From Sphingomonas colocasiae (GTDB taxonomy: Bacteria; Pseudomonadota; Alphaproteobacteria; Sphingomonadales; Sphingomonadaceae): DNA of 64,000 nt. Under the pieces are notes generated by a model. The model was not told the DNA's origin, ran no database searches, and was given only the letters and a program-made list of their open reading frames with translations. The stretch spans positions 248,001-312,000 of the forward strand of contig NZ_JAINVV010000004.1 of NCBI RefSeq assembly GCF_019880585.1, read 5' to 3'. Of this stretch, positions 1-8,333 are shown piece after piece. Made by a program: the position numbers and the translations under genes. Position 1 is the first letter of the stretch. Every line of letters begins with the position of its first letter.

Positions 1-882
1 GATTCGTTCGTTGATGGCGTGGACCGATCCGGTGCCGCTTTCCAGCAGCGCCGCGAAGATCATGAACTGGAACAGCAGGTGGAACAGCGGCATGTTGAGC
101 TGCGTCAGCATGAAATCGGACGGCAGCGTCTCATGCTCGATCGCGGGATAGAAGGCGATCATGCAGACGAAGAACAGGATGGCGGGCGCCATCGCCAGCG
201 GGCCGGCGATCAGGCCGGAGACGATCGCGTCGCGCTGGCTGGTCAGGTGGCGCAGCACCGGCAGCACGATGACGGCGCCGACGATATTGTAGCTGGCATA
301 GGTGATGCCGCCCAGCGCCCAGCCGTCAGACGGGGCGGGAATCGAGAAATTGGTGGCGATCTTGTCTCCGAACACGCCCAGCGCGAGGACCAGGAACAGC
401 GCGTAGACGCCGTAGAGCAGGAAGGAGACATATTTGAACAGTTCCTCGACAGAGGAATTGCCGAATGCCGCGAAGCCCGCGATCGACGCCGCCAGCACCA
501 GGGTGCCGACGATCGGCGGCAGGCCGAACATCGCCGCGCCGATCGCACCGGCGGCGGCGCCGAACACCGCCAGGATCAGGACGACGAACAGCACATAGGC
601 GATTTCGAACGCGATCCAGCCCGGCCCCAGCAGCCGCGAGAAGAAGGTGCGGTAATCATAGGCGCCGACATGGCGGGCGAAGGCGAAGGTGACCGCCGCG
701 ATGATGCTCCACAGCACCGTCGCCAGCAGCATCGCGCCCAGGCCGCCCCAGGGGCCGCTGGGCATGAAGAATTCGGCGAGCTCGCGGCCGGTGGCGTAGC
801 CGCCGCCGATCACCACGGCCTTGAAGGCGAAACCGGGCAGCAGAATCCGCTGGAACCAGCTCGGTTGAGCGTTTTCTGCCAT
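1..882 (-). CDS. YkvI-like multi-pass membrane protein (C-terminus cut off by window edge)
   Basis: The reading frame runs from an ATG at 882 to the window edge without a stop, giving 294 residues of a polytopic inner-membrane protein. After a short cytoplasmic start come alternating hydrophobic segments, with GGGYATGRELAEFF near residue 26 and a GITYASYNI stretch in the middle. This pattern fits the uncharacterised YkvI family, which is distantly related to amino-acid/cation transporters of the APC fold. No substrate can be inferred. The upstream neighbour on the same strand is a small hypothetical ORF, so no operon partner helps. The family call comes from overall pattern and is moderately sure; the coding call is firm. 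Confidence 0.75.
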   Translation of the reverse strand, partial: MAENAQPSWFQRILLPGFAFKAVVIGGGYATGRELAEFFMPSGPWGGLGAMLLATVLWSIIAAVTFAFARHVGAYDYRTFFSRLLGPGWIAFEIAYVLFVVLILAVFGAAAGAIGAAMFGLPPIVGTLVLAASIAGFAAFGNSSVEELFKYVSFLLYGVYALFLVLALGVFGDKIATNFSIPAPSDGWALGGITYASYNIVGAVIVLPVLRHLTSQRDAIVSGLIAGPLAMAPAILFFVCMIAFYPAIEHETLPSDFMLTQLNMPLFHLLFQFMIFAALLESGTGSVHAINERI

Positions 883-969
883 ATGCTTGAACCCCCCTGT
901 CACCGGGGATGCACAGGCCCGGCAATCTTGTTTTCACCAGCGGCAAAAATATATCCGATCAGGATGAAG

Positions 970-1176
970 TCAACCTAGTTGTAATCTTGCGGGGTGGAGA
1001 GAAGCGCGATCGGGCGATCGCTTCATGGGATCCGCCGGCGCGATCCCCCGCGCGGCGCGTTTGGCGTAGCGCGCGGCGCGGGCCATGTGTGCCAGGCGGC
1101 GCAGGCCGTCGCCAGCCGCCTCGGCGGCGCGCAGTTCGAGTTTCCAGCATCGAATGATGGCGGCGTGGAACGACAT
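970..1176 (-). CDS. Small hypothetical protein (68 aa)
   Basis: The ATG at 1176 is preceded by a GGAG ribosome-binding site about seven bases upstream, and this is why I chose it over the longer frame extending to 1356. The product is basic and rich in Ala and Arg: it starts MSFHAAIIRCWKLELRAAEA and contains a LRRLAHMARAARYAKRAAR helix-like stretch. I do not recognise a family and see no signal peptide or membrane segment. It lies between the YkvI-like gene (same strand) and a divergent oxygenase gene. It could be a small structural or nucleic-acid-associated protein, or a chance ORF in high-GC DNA. Confidence 0.4.
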   Translation of the reverse strand: MSFHAAIIRCWKLELRAAEAAGDGLRRLAHMARAARYAKRAARGIAPADPMKRSPDRASLHPARLQLG

Positions 1177-1354
1177 GGGCAATCTCCATCGTCCGCTCCG
1201 GCATGGAGCGCGGCCAGTATAACGCCCGGCCGCGATCATGCCCCGCCGCTCCGGCGCGATTTGTGGGCGGGCGGTCTCATCCTGAAAGGCGCCGTCAGGC
1301 CGCCGGGTGGGACGATCGATTGCGGTCTCCCCGCACTTCGCGATAGGGTTCGGC

Positions 1355-2542
1355 ATGATTCACGCGCAAGCCAAGGCGATCGTCCAGGCCATAATCGATC
1401 CGCTGCCATTGGCGGAATTCATGGCGGCGGTGGAAGCAAGCCGGGCGCTCGATGTGCCGTCCGCACCCGATCATCCGCGCGCGATGCTCTTCGGCGAGGA
1501 TCCGGCGCAGACCGTGCTCGGTGCCTATGCCACACATAGCGCGGTGCTGGACTCGCACGGTACGGCGCCGACGGGGCCCAGGCCCGATGCGGCAAGATGC
1601 GAGGATCCCGCCGCCTTCCGGTCGTTGATCGCGCGTTTTCACGATACTGGCTATACGGTGCGCGTGCCGGACGTGGTGCCCCTGTCTCCACCCCTGCAGG
1701 CGTTCGCACGCGCGCTGGAGGCACTGATCCACCAGCCGGTGACGGCATCCCTGTTCTGGAGCATCGATCGCGCCCGTGCCGCCGTCCATTATGACGAGAA
1801 CGACATCATCGCCGTGCAGCTTTCGGGCCGAAAACGCTGGTGGATATCGACCGAGCCGCCGGAACTGACGGTCGGCTGGAAGCAGCCGGGGTTGGGCGAA
1901 ACCCGGCTCGGCGCGCATCGTGTCGTAGATGTTGGGCCGGGCGATCTGCTCTATATTCCACGCGGCACGCCCCATACGGTGGAGTCGCTCTCCGACTCGC
2001 TCCATCTTTCGATCCTGTTCACGCCGCTCACCCTGCGCGAAGCGGTGATCGCGGCGCTCGATCATCTTTCAAATACCACCCTGCCGCTGCGCCAGACATT
2101 GCTGGCGATGGATGGCGAAGCATTGCGGGACGGCGGGGCCGCCGGACCGCAGGCGCGGATCGCCGATGCGGTGGCGTTGCTGCTCGACCGCTGCCGATCG
2201 GACGGCTTTGTCGGCGCGGCACTGCAGAAACGTGCCGCGCGGATGGTGGGGGCATTGCCCGTTCTCGACAAGGTGGCGACCGCGCCGGTCACGCCGGCGA
2301 CGATCGTCGTTCACGCGCCCAACGCGATCAGCGCGATGTTCGCGACGACGGGCTGGATCGATTGGGCACAGCCGGGCGGGCACATCCATATTCATCGCGG
2401 GGTCGAGCAGGGATTGCGCTTCATCGCCGAAACGCCGTCCTTCCGCATCGCCGATATTCCAGGTGAAGGCGTCAGCGACGCGGTGCGCGTGGCGCTTGCC
2501 GAACGTTTCCTGCTGAGCGGGTTCCTGCGGATCGAAGGGTGA
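1355..2542 (+). CDS. JmjC/cupin-fold 2-oxoglutarate-dependent oxygenase-like protein
   Basis: This is a 395-residue cytoplasmic protein. The segment around residues 145-165 (HYDENDIIAVQLSGRKRWW) carries the HxD pair of an Fe(II) site (H145, D147), and IPRGTPHTVESL supplies the distal histidine (H207). The layout is that of JmjC/Cupin_4 proteins, including the bacterial ribosomal oxygenases that hydroxylate protein side chains. The C-terminal half is mixed helix and strand and has no motif I can name. I chose the ATG at 1355 because an AGGG-like site precedes it; an upstream in-frame start at 1307 would add 16 residues. The real substrate (ribosomal protein, peptide or small molecule) is unknown. 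Its end converges on the M28 peptidase gene. Confidence 0.8.
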   Translation: MIHAQAKAIVQAIIDPLPLAEFMAAVEASRALDVPSAPDHPRAMLFGEDPAQTVLGAYATHSAVLDSHGTAPTGPRPDAARCEDPAAFRSLIARFHDTGYTVRVPDVVPLSPPLQAFARALEALIHQPVTASLFWSIDRARAAVHYDENDIIAVQLSGRKRWWISTEPPELTVGWKQPGLGETRLGAHRVVDVGPGDLLYIPRGTPHTVESLSDSLHLSILFTPLTLREAVIAALDHLSNTTLPLRQTLLAMDGEALRDGGAAGPQARIADAVALLLDRCRSDGFVGAALQKRAARMVGALPVLDKVATAPVTPATIVVHAPNAISAMFATTGWIDWAQPGGHIHIHRGVEQGLRFIAETPSFRIADIPGEGVSDAVRVALAERFLLSGFLRIEG

Positions 2543-2579
2543 CGGTGCGCACGAAGCGCGCTGCCTTCACCCCTGATCG

Positions 2580-4220
2580 TCAGCGGCCGGTGCGACTCTT
2601 GTCGCGCGCGGCGCGGAATTCGTCGCCGGGCACCCAGTTGGGCCAGCTTCCGCTTTCGGCGAGCTCGCGTCCGATCGTGTAATAGAGGCGCAGGTCCGAA
2701 GCGACGCCCGCCCAGTCCCAGGACGGATCATATTCGTCCTTGGGGCCGTGATAGCGATGTTCCTCATAATCCTTCGCGGCCGCGGCGCCGGCCGCCTTGC
2801 CGCCCTTCACCAGATCGTCGCCGCCCTCGAAATAGAGCATCGGCACGCCCTGCTTGGCGAGGCTGAAATGGTCCGAACGGTAATAAAAGCCCTTTTCCGG
2901 GGTCGGCTCCCGCGTCGCCACGCGGCCTTCGGCGGCGAGTGCGCGATCGAGCAGCGCGTCCAGCTCCGACTTGCCCTTGCCGATCACCACGACGTTCTTC
3001 GCGGCGCCCGCCACGCTCAGCGCGTCCATGTTGACGCCCGCGACGGTGTCGGCGAGCGGCAGCACCGGATGCTCGCCATAATATTTGGAGCCGAGCAGGC
3101 CAGATTCCTCGGCGGTGACCGCGAGGAAGGCGATGCTGCGATCGGGCGCGCCCGCCTTCGCATGCGCCTGTGCCAGCGCGACCAGTGCGGCGGTGCCCGT
3201 CGCGTTGTCGACCGCGCCGTTGCAGATGTCGTCGCCGTCGGGCGCGGGCTTGCAGCGGCCGAGATGATCCCAGTGCGCGGTGTAGAGCACATATTCGTCG
3301 GGCCGCTTCTTGCCGGGCAGCACCGCGATGAAATTCTTCGACGCGTGCTTGCGCAGGCTGTTGTCGAACGAGACCGAGGCCGTCACGCCAAGCGCGACCG
3401 GTTTGAAGCCCGGCTTCTTCGCGGCGGCGGTGAGGGCGGCCAGATCCTGCCCCGCGCTCGCCATCAGCGCCTTCGCCTTGTCGTTGCTGATCCAGCCCAC
3501 CGCCGGGGCCGCGCTCATATTGCCGTCTGGCGCGTCGGCCACCTGCTGCGCGCCGGTCCAGCTCGACTGGACGACGTTCCAGCCATAGGCGGCGGGCGCG
3601 GTATCGTGCACGATGATCGCGGCGGCGGCGCCCTGGCGCGCGGCTTCCTCGAACTTGTAGGTCCAGCGCCCGTAATAGGTCATGGCGCGGCCGCCGAACG
3701 GCCCCTCCAGCCCCGGCGTCTCATAATCGGGATCGTTGACGAGGATGATGACGGTCTTCCCCTTCACGTCCAGCCCGGCATAATCGTTCCAGTTCTTCTC
3801 CGGCGCGTTGATGCCGTAGCCGACAAAGACGACGGGGCTGTCCTTCACCGCGATATGCGGGGTGACGCGATAGGTGCCGATCACCATTTCCGGGCCATAG
3901 GCGGCGGAGACGGGGGCCTTGCCGCCGGTGAAGGCGAGCGCGGAGACGTTCTTCGCGGTGATCTCCACCAGCGGCACGTCCTGCAGCCAGCTTCCCTTGT
4001 TGCCGGGTTTCAGGCCGAGTTTCGCGAATTCCGCCGCGAGCAGCGCCAGCGTCTTCTCCTCGCCCGCGCTGCCGGGCGCGCGGCCCTCGAACGCGTCGGA
4101 CGAAAGCTCCTTCGTGACGCGCTTCATCGTCTCGATCGGAATGTCCGGCTTCGCCGGTTGGGCCAGGACCGGCGCGGCGGCGAGAAGGGCGATGATGGCG
4201 GCGCTCGCGAAAAGGCGCAT
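2580..4220 (-). CDS. Exported M28-family zinc metallopeptidase
   Basis: The 546-residue product begins with a clear signal peptide (MRLFASAAIIALLAAAPVLAQ), so it is probably periplasmic. A central PA-like insertion (about residues 120-270) precedes the M28 catalytic domain. The zinc ligands and catalytic acid are visible in TAHWDHLG (H and D), GAVDNATGTAALVALA, VTAEESGLLGSKYY, a following NMDAL, and YRSDHFSLAKQG. The family contains aminopeptidases and carboxypeptidases releasing free amino acids from peptides; the exact specificity cannot be read here. Upstream is acdS on the same strand, but a 12-bp hairpin separates the two, so they are probably independently transcribed. The 3' end converges with the JmjC gene. 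Confidence 0.92.
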   Translation of the reverse strand: MRLFASAAIIALLAAAPVLAQPAKPDIPIETMKRVTKELSSDAFEGRAPGSAGEEKTLALLAAEFAKLGLKPGNKGSWLQDVPLVEITAKNVSALAFTGGKAPVSAAYGPEMVIGTYRVTPHIAVKDSPVVFVGYGINAPEKNWNDYAGLDVKGKTVIILVNDPDYETPGLEGPFGGRAMTYYGRWTYKFEEAARQGAAAAIIVHDTAPAAYGWNVVQSSWTGAQQVADAPDGNMSAAPAVGWISNDKAKALMASAGQDLAALTAAAKKPGFKPVALGVTASVSFDNSLRKHASKNFIAVLPGKKRPDEYVLYTAHWDHLGRCKPAPDGDDICNGAVDNATGTAALVALAQAHAKAGAPDRSIAFLAVTAEESGLLGSKYYGEHPVLPLADTVAGVNMDALSVAGAAKNVVVIGKGKSELDALLDRALAAEGRVATREPTPEKGFYYRSDHFSLAKQGVPMLYFEGGDDLVKGGKAAGAAAAKDYEEHRYHGPKDEYDPSWDWAGVASDLRLYYTIGRELAESGSWPNWVPGDEFRAARDKSRTGR

Positions 4221-4241
4221 GGAAGACTCCGTTGCTCAGGG

Positions 4242-4288
4242 CCGGCATTGGGTAGCGGTGCGGGCACGCGCTGCCAACCCAATGCCGG
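4242..4288 (-). terminator. Hairpin terminator after acdS
   Basis: Perfect 12-bp arms (CCGGCATTGGGT at 4242-4253 and its reverse complement at 4277-4288) enclose a smaller AGCG/CGCT stem. It lies between the acdS stop and the M28 start and most likely ends acdS transcripts. Confidence 0.65.
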
Positions 4289-4309
4289 ATTCCGGGCCGC
4301 GATCCCCGG

Positions 4310-5320
4310 TCAGCCGTTGCGGAAGGTGTAGCTGTATCCGTTGAGCGCGGGCGCGCCGCCGAGATGGACGTAGAGGATGCGCGATCCGGCGGGGAAATAG
4401 CCCTTGCCGGCCAGATCGATCAGCCCCTGCATCGATTTGCCCTCATAGACCGGATCGGTGACCATCCCCTCCAGCCGCGCGGCGAGGCGGATCGCCTCCA
4501 GCGTTTCGGGCGAGGGCACGCCATAGGCGGGATAGGCATAGTCCTCGACGATGACGACATCGTCCTCGACGATGGCGGGGCCGCCGATCAGCGCCGATGT
4601 CTTGCCGGCGATGTCGAGCACCTGCGCGCGCGTCCGCCCTGGCGTGAAGGATGCGTCCACGCCGATCACGCGGCGCTGGCGCCCGTCCGCCGCGAAGCCC
4701 GCGATCATGCCGCCATGGGTGGATCCGGTGACGGTGCAGGTGACGATATAATCGAAGGCGAAGCCCAGATCGCGTTCCTGCGCGCGCACCTCGTCCGCGA
4801 AGGCGGCATAGCCGAGGCCGCCGAACTTGTGGACCGACGCGCCCGCCGGAATCGCATAGGGCACGCCGCCGGCGGCGCGCACCGCCTCCAGCGCGTTCAG
4901 CCAGCTTTCGCGGATGCCGATATCGAACCCGTCATCGACCAGATTCACCTGCGCGCCCATGATCCGCGAGAGCATGATGTTGCCGACGCGATCATAGACG
5001 GCATCCTCGTGCGGCACCCAGGCTTCCTGGATCAGATGGCATTTCATGCCGATCTTCGCGGCGACGGCGGCGACCAGCCTGGTATGGTTGGATTGCACGC
5101 CGCCGATCGAGACCAGCGTGTCCGCTCCGCTCGCGATCGCGTCCGGCACGATATATTCCAGCTTGCGCAGCTTGTTGCCGCCCAGCGCCAGCCCGGAATT
5201 GCAATCCTCGCGCTTGGCGAACACCTCCACCCCGCCGCCCAGATGATCGCTCAGCCGCGAGAGCTTCTCGATCGGGGTGGGGCCGAAGGTGAGGGGGTAA
5301 CGCGCGAAATCGGACAGCAT
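4310..5320 (-). CDS. acdS: 1-aminocyclopropane-1-carboxylate (ACC) deaminase
   Basis: The 336-residue PLP enzyme of the tryptophan-synthase-beta fold cleaves ACC, the plant ethylene precursor, to 2-oxobutyrate and ammonia. The PLP lysine is K50 in [10 protein letters not shown] and the SNH motif is at 77-79. The residues that separate true ACC deaminases from D-cysteine desulfhydrases are present: Y266, Y292-E293 in VYEGKS and L320 in YVHLGG. They correspond to Tyr268, Tyr294, Glu295 and Leu322 of the Pseudomonas enzyme, with a constant two-residue offset. The start at 5320 follows a GGAG site; the frame to 5356 lacks one. An Lrp-family gene lies just upstream on the same strand, a typical regulator for acdS. 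The activity suggests plant association. Confidence 0.93.
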   Translation of the reverse strand: MLSDFARYPLTFGPTPIEKLSRLSDHLGGGVEVFAKREDCNSGLALGGNKLRKLEYIVPDAIASGADTLVSIGGVQSNHTRLVAAVAAKIGMKCHLIQEAWVPHEDAVYDRVGNIMLSRIMGAQVNLVDDGFDIGIRESWLNALEAVRAAGGVPYAIPAGASVHKFGGLGYAAFADEVRAQERDLGFAFDYIVTCTVTGSTHGGMIAGFAADGRQRRVIGVDASFTPGRTRAQVLDIAGKTSALIGGPAIVEDDVVIVEDYAYPAYGVPSPETLEAIRLAARLEGMVTDPVYEGKSMQGLIDLAGKGYFPAGSRILYVHLGGAPALNGYSYTFRNG

Positions 5321-5395
5321 CTGCCTGCTCCATCTGGATGGTGACGATAGGGGCACGCTAGCCGGAAGGGCGGGATGGGTCCTTTCTATCTATGG

Positions 5396-5479
5396 CGGAT
5401 GATTTCGCGATTATCATCAGAAAGTCAGGTTATGCGGATGGATCATCCGAAAAATACGGTGATCGTGAAAGGATCATCC
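5396..5479. promoter_or_regulatory. Repeated GGATCATCC boxes, candidate Lrp-type operator for acdS
   Basis: The 181-bp gap upstream of acdS holds GGATCATCC twice (5440-5448 and 5471-5479, 31 bp apart, about three helical turns), plus a reverse-oriented near copy GGATGATTT at 5397. The first copy sits in a palindrome with CGGAT/ATCCG arms (5435-5449). Lrp/AsnC regulators bind phased repeats of this sort, and the adjacent gene encodes one. Binding is inferred. Confidence 0.5.
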
Positions 5480-5501
5480 ATCGCATTCCGAGTCGCGCGG
5501 C

Positions 5502-5990
5502 TCAGATGCTGAGCGGCGCGTTGTCGATCACCTCGCGCATCACGAAGAAGGTGCGCGTCTGGCGCACGGCGGGCAGCGCGATCAGCCTTTGCCCGTGGAG
5601 GCGGTTGAACTCCGCCATGTTCTCGACGCGGATCTTGAGGAAATAATCGAAATCGCCCGCGACCAGATGGCAGTCGATCACCATCGGGATCTCCCGCACC
5701 GCCGCCTCGAACGCGGCGAAGGATTCGGGCGTCGACCGATCGAGCACCACGCCCATGAACACCAGCGACGCGCGCCCGACCTTTTCGGGCGCGAGCTGCG
5801 CGCGGACCGAGGTGACATAGCCTTCGTCGAACAGCCGCTGGGTGTGGCGGAAACAGGTGGCCGCGCTCATGTTGACGCGGCGGGCGAGGTCGACATTGGC
5901 GATCCGGCCATTTTCCTGGAGGATGCGCAGGATCCGCATCTCCGCGCGGCTGAGCGCGCGATGCGGCAAATCTTCCGGATCCCTGGTCAT
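5502..5990 (-). CDS. Lrp/AsnC-family transcriptional regulator (AcdR-like)
   Basis: The 162-residue protein has an N-terminal winged helix-turn-helix (about residues 16-65: LSRAEMRILRILQENGRIAN, then VDLARRVNMSAATCFRHTQRL) and a C-terminal RAM/AsnC ligand-binding domain. The latter includes the VIDCHLVAGDFDYFLKIRV strand pattern. It is likely to sense an amino acid and control acdS, which begins 181 bp downstream on the same strand. Classical acdR genes are divergent from acdS; here the genes are in tandem, and the spacer contains repeated boxes. The start at 5990 follows an AAAGG site; the longer frame to 6149 lacks support. The call as an Lrp-family protein is firm, the AcdR role is inference. 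Confidence 0.9.
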   Translation of the reverse strand: MTRDPEDLPHRALSRAEMRILRILQENGRIANVDLARRVNMSAATCFRHTQRLFDEGYVTSVRAQLAPEKVGRASLVFMGVVLDRSTPESFAAFEAAVREIPMVIDCHLVAGDFDYFLKIRVENMAEFNRLHGQRLIALPAVRQTRTFFVMREVIDNAPLSI

Positions 5991-6129
5991 GATCGAGCCT
6001 TTCTTTCGGGAAGTGGCGCGATCACGGTGATATCGTCCGTCAGCCGCGTCAAACCGAAAGCATCGGCGCGCAAGCCGGTGGCGGATGGCGCGGCTTGCAA
6101 AGCGGGGCGGGCTGGCCAACAACATCGGC

Positions 6130-7542
6130 ATGACCGCGCTGCCGAGCATCGGCGAGATCTATTATGCCGCCGAATGGATCATCCGGCTGACGATGCTCGC
6201 GGTGGTGCCGCTCCGGCGCTCTCCCGCCGCCGCGGCGAGCTGGCTGCTGCTGATCTTCTTCCTGCCGATTCCGGGACTGGTCCTGTTCCTGGCGATCGGA
6301 TCGCCGCGCTTCCCGCACTGGCGCGCCGCGCGGTTCGAGCGGTTGAAGCCCTTCGTCGCGGACGTGGCGGCGCGGATGCGGCAGGCGGCGCCGGCGGCGG
6401 CCGACGGCATGGTGCGGGACATCGTCGCGCTTGCCGACCGGCTGGGGCGGCTGCCCGCGACATCCGGCAACGCGGTGGAGCTGATCGACGATTATGAGGC
6501 GGTGATCGACCGGCTGGTCGCGGATATCGACGGCGCGCGCCGCCATGTCCGCCTGCTCGCCTATATCTTCGCCGACGACGCGACCGCCGGAAAGGTGATC
6601 GCCGCGCTGGGGCGGGCGGTCGATCGCGGCGTCGCCTGCCATGTGATGGTCGATCCGGTGGGATCGCATCGCTGGATCAAGGGGACAATGCGCGCGCTGG
6701 AGGCGAGCGGCGTGCGGGTGCGCGCAGTGCTGCCGTTCCGGCTGTGGCGCGAACGGACGCGGCGCGACATGCGCAACCATCGCAAGCTGTTCATCGTCGA
6801 TGGCGAGATCGGCTATGCGGGATCGCAGAACATCGTCGCGCGCGATTTCAGGCCGGGCGTGGTCAATCGCGAACTGGTGGCGCGCGTGACGGGGCCCGCG
6901 GTCGCCGCGATGGCCGCGATCTTCGTGTCGGACTGGTATCTGGAGACCGAGGAGCTGCTGGACGCCGCCACCGCCGTGCCGCCGCGCACGGGCGCGGCGA
7001 CCTTGCAGGTGCTGCCCAGCAGCGCCGACTATGCGCAGGAGGGATTCCAGACGCTGATGACCTGGCAGGTCGCCGCCGCCCGGCGCGAGATCGTGATCGT
7101 AACGCCCTATCTGGTGCCGGACGAAGGGCTGCTGGGCGCGCTCAAGACCGCCGTGCTGCGCGGCGTGGCCGTGCATGTCGTGGTGTCCGCGGTGGTCGAC
7201 CAGTGGCTGGTGAGCTTCGCCCAGTCATCCTATTATGACGAGCTGCTGTCGAGCGGCGTGCATATCCATCGCTATCGCGACTATCTGCTCCACGCCAAGG
7301 CGGTGCGCGTCGACGACACGCTGGGCATCGTCGGATCGAGCAATGTCGATATCCGGTCGTTCCGGCTCAACGAGGAAGTCAGCCTGTTGCTGCTCGACCA
7401 TGACGGCGTCCAGGCGCTGCGGCGCATCCAGGACGCCTATCTCGCGGCGAGCGACGAGATCGCGCTGGACGCGTGGCGCGCGCGGAGCGGGGCGCGCAAG
7501 CTGGTGGAAAATGGCGCGCGGCTGGTGAGCCCGTTGTTGTAG
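6130..7542 (+). CDS. cls: Cardiolipin synthase (phospholipase D superfamily)
   Basis: A protein of about 470 residues joins two phosphatidylglycerol molecules into cardiolipin in the inner membrane. Two N-terminal membrane segments (about residues 10-27 and 37-57) form the PLDc_N region. They are followed by two PLD domains with HKD motifs: HRKLFIVDGEIGYAGSQN and HAKAVRVDDTLGIVGSSN. Both carry the H-x-K-x4-D pattern and the downstream Gly/Ser-Asn. I prefer the start at 6130 because it places the membrane segment near the N-terminus as in the family; 6085 is also open. The gene is divergent from the Lrp regulator, and a strong hairpin follows it at 7621. Confidence 0.92.
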   Translation: MTALPSIGEIYYAAEWIIRLTMLAVVPLRRSPAAAASWLLLIFFLPIPGLVLFLAIGSPRFPHWRAARFERLKPFVADVAARMRQAAPAAADGMVRDIVALADRLGRLPATSGNAVELIDDYEAVIDRLVADIDGARRHVRLLAYIFADDATAGKVIAALGRAVDRGVACHVMVDPVGSHRWIKGTMRALEASGVRVRAVLPFRLWRERTRRDMRNHRKLFIVDGEIGYAGSQNIVARDFRPGVVNRELVARVTGPAVAAMAAIFVSDWYLETEELLDAATAVPPRTGAATLQVLPSSADYAQEGFQTLMTWQVAAARREIVIVTPYLVPDEGLLGALKTAVLRGVAVHVVVSAVVDQWLVSFAQSSYYDELLSSGVHIHRYRDYLLHAKAVRVDDTLGIVGSSNVDIRSFRLNEEVSLLLLDHDGVQALRRIQDAYLAASDEIALDAWRARSGARKLVENGARLVSPLL

Positions 7543-7620
7543 CGCGCCGGACGCAACCCTGCCCCATGGTCGCGCGTATAGCCTGTCTCCCGCGATCCGG
7601 GGCGCAGACGGATCGCTCCT

Positions 7621-7650
7621 GGCCCCGGATCCCAAACTGGATCCGGGGCC
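7621..7650 (+). terminator. Perfect 12-bp hairpin after cls
   Basis: GGCCCCGGATCC at 7621-7632 pairs perfectly with 7639-7650 across a six-base loop, and a short T run (GCTTTTGG) follows. It sits 80 bp after the cls stop. I see no gene in the 7543-7826 gap, only this structure. Confidence 0.6.
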
Positions 7651-7826
7651 GCTTTTGGGCCAGGCCCGGGACGCGCCGCACCCGAGGCAGGGGTCTCCTC
7701 CGATGCGGCGATTACAGGCTATCAGCCGATATGCGCGGGCGCATCATCAACAAGATCCGATTTGGAAGGAATGGCGCGCGATGCCGGGCAACGGGCGCCA
7801 TCGGACGGCGTCCCGGGGCAGCAGCT

Positions 7827-8333
7827 TCAGCCGGCTCGCGGGGCCGAATGGTCCGCGATCGTCCGGGCGATGTCCCGCGCGGTGCGGATGTCCGGGAAAT
7901 GCGCCGCGATCCGCCCCTCCGCGTCGAGCAGATAGATGAACGCGGTGTGCGGCATCGCATAGCCGTCCGGATCGGCATCATCGGCCACGCGGCGTGAGAA
8001 GACGCGGAACGCGGCCTTCGCCCGATCCACCTGCGCCTGCGTTCCGGTCAGTCCGGTGACGCCGGGATGGCGGTCGGCCAGATACGCCTTCATCGCCCCG
8101 GGCGTGTCGCGCGCGGGATCGACCGAAATATAGACGACGCGGATCGTCCGTCCGGCATCGGCGAGCAGCGCGCGGATCTCCGCGATCTTGGCGAGCGAGC
8201 GCGGGCAGACGACGCGGCAGTTGAGGAAGCCGAAATAGACGAGCGCCGGCGATCCCGTCAGCGCTTCATGCGTGAAGCGCCGGCCATCCTGGTCGATCAG
8301 GTCCAGCGCGACGCGTTCGCCCGGCTCGGTCAT
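7827..8333 (-). CDS. SCO1/SenC-family protein without signal peptide or membrane anchor
   Basis: The 168-residue thioredoxin-fold protein has the SCO motif C-x3-C (C39 and C43 in NCRVVCPRSL) and the distal histidine H129 in MPHTAFIYLLD, the copper-binding set of SCO proteins. Canonical SCO proteins are anchored in the inner membrane and deliver copper to cytochrome oxidase or act as thiol oxidoreductases. This one starts directly with the domain and shows no export signal, so it looks cytoplasmic unless the start is misplaced. Its ATG overlaps the stop of the tetR-type gene by four bases, so the two are co-translated. A second, conventional SCO ends the divergent operon. Role in thiol redox or metal handling for that operon is inferred. 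Confidence 0.85.
   Translation of the reverse strand: MTEPGERVALDLIDQDGRRFTHEALTGSPALVYFGFLNCRVVCPRSLAKIAEIRALLADAGRTIRVVYISVDPARDTPGAMKAYLADRHPGVTGLTGTQAQVDRAKAAFRVFSRRVADDADPDGYAMPHTAFIYLLDAEGRIAAHFPDIRTARDIARTIADHSAPRAG

Noticed and set aside
2748-4331. A 527-codon plus-strand ORF over the M28 peptidase
   Set aside because: Antisense shadow; the minus strand has a signal peptide and zinc motifs.
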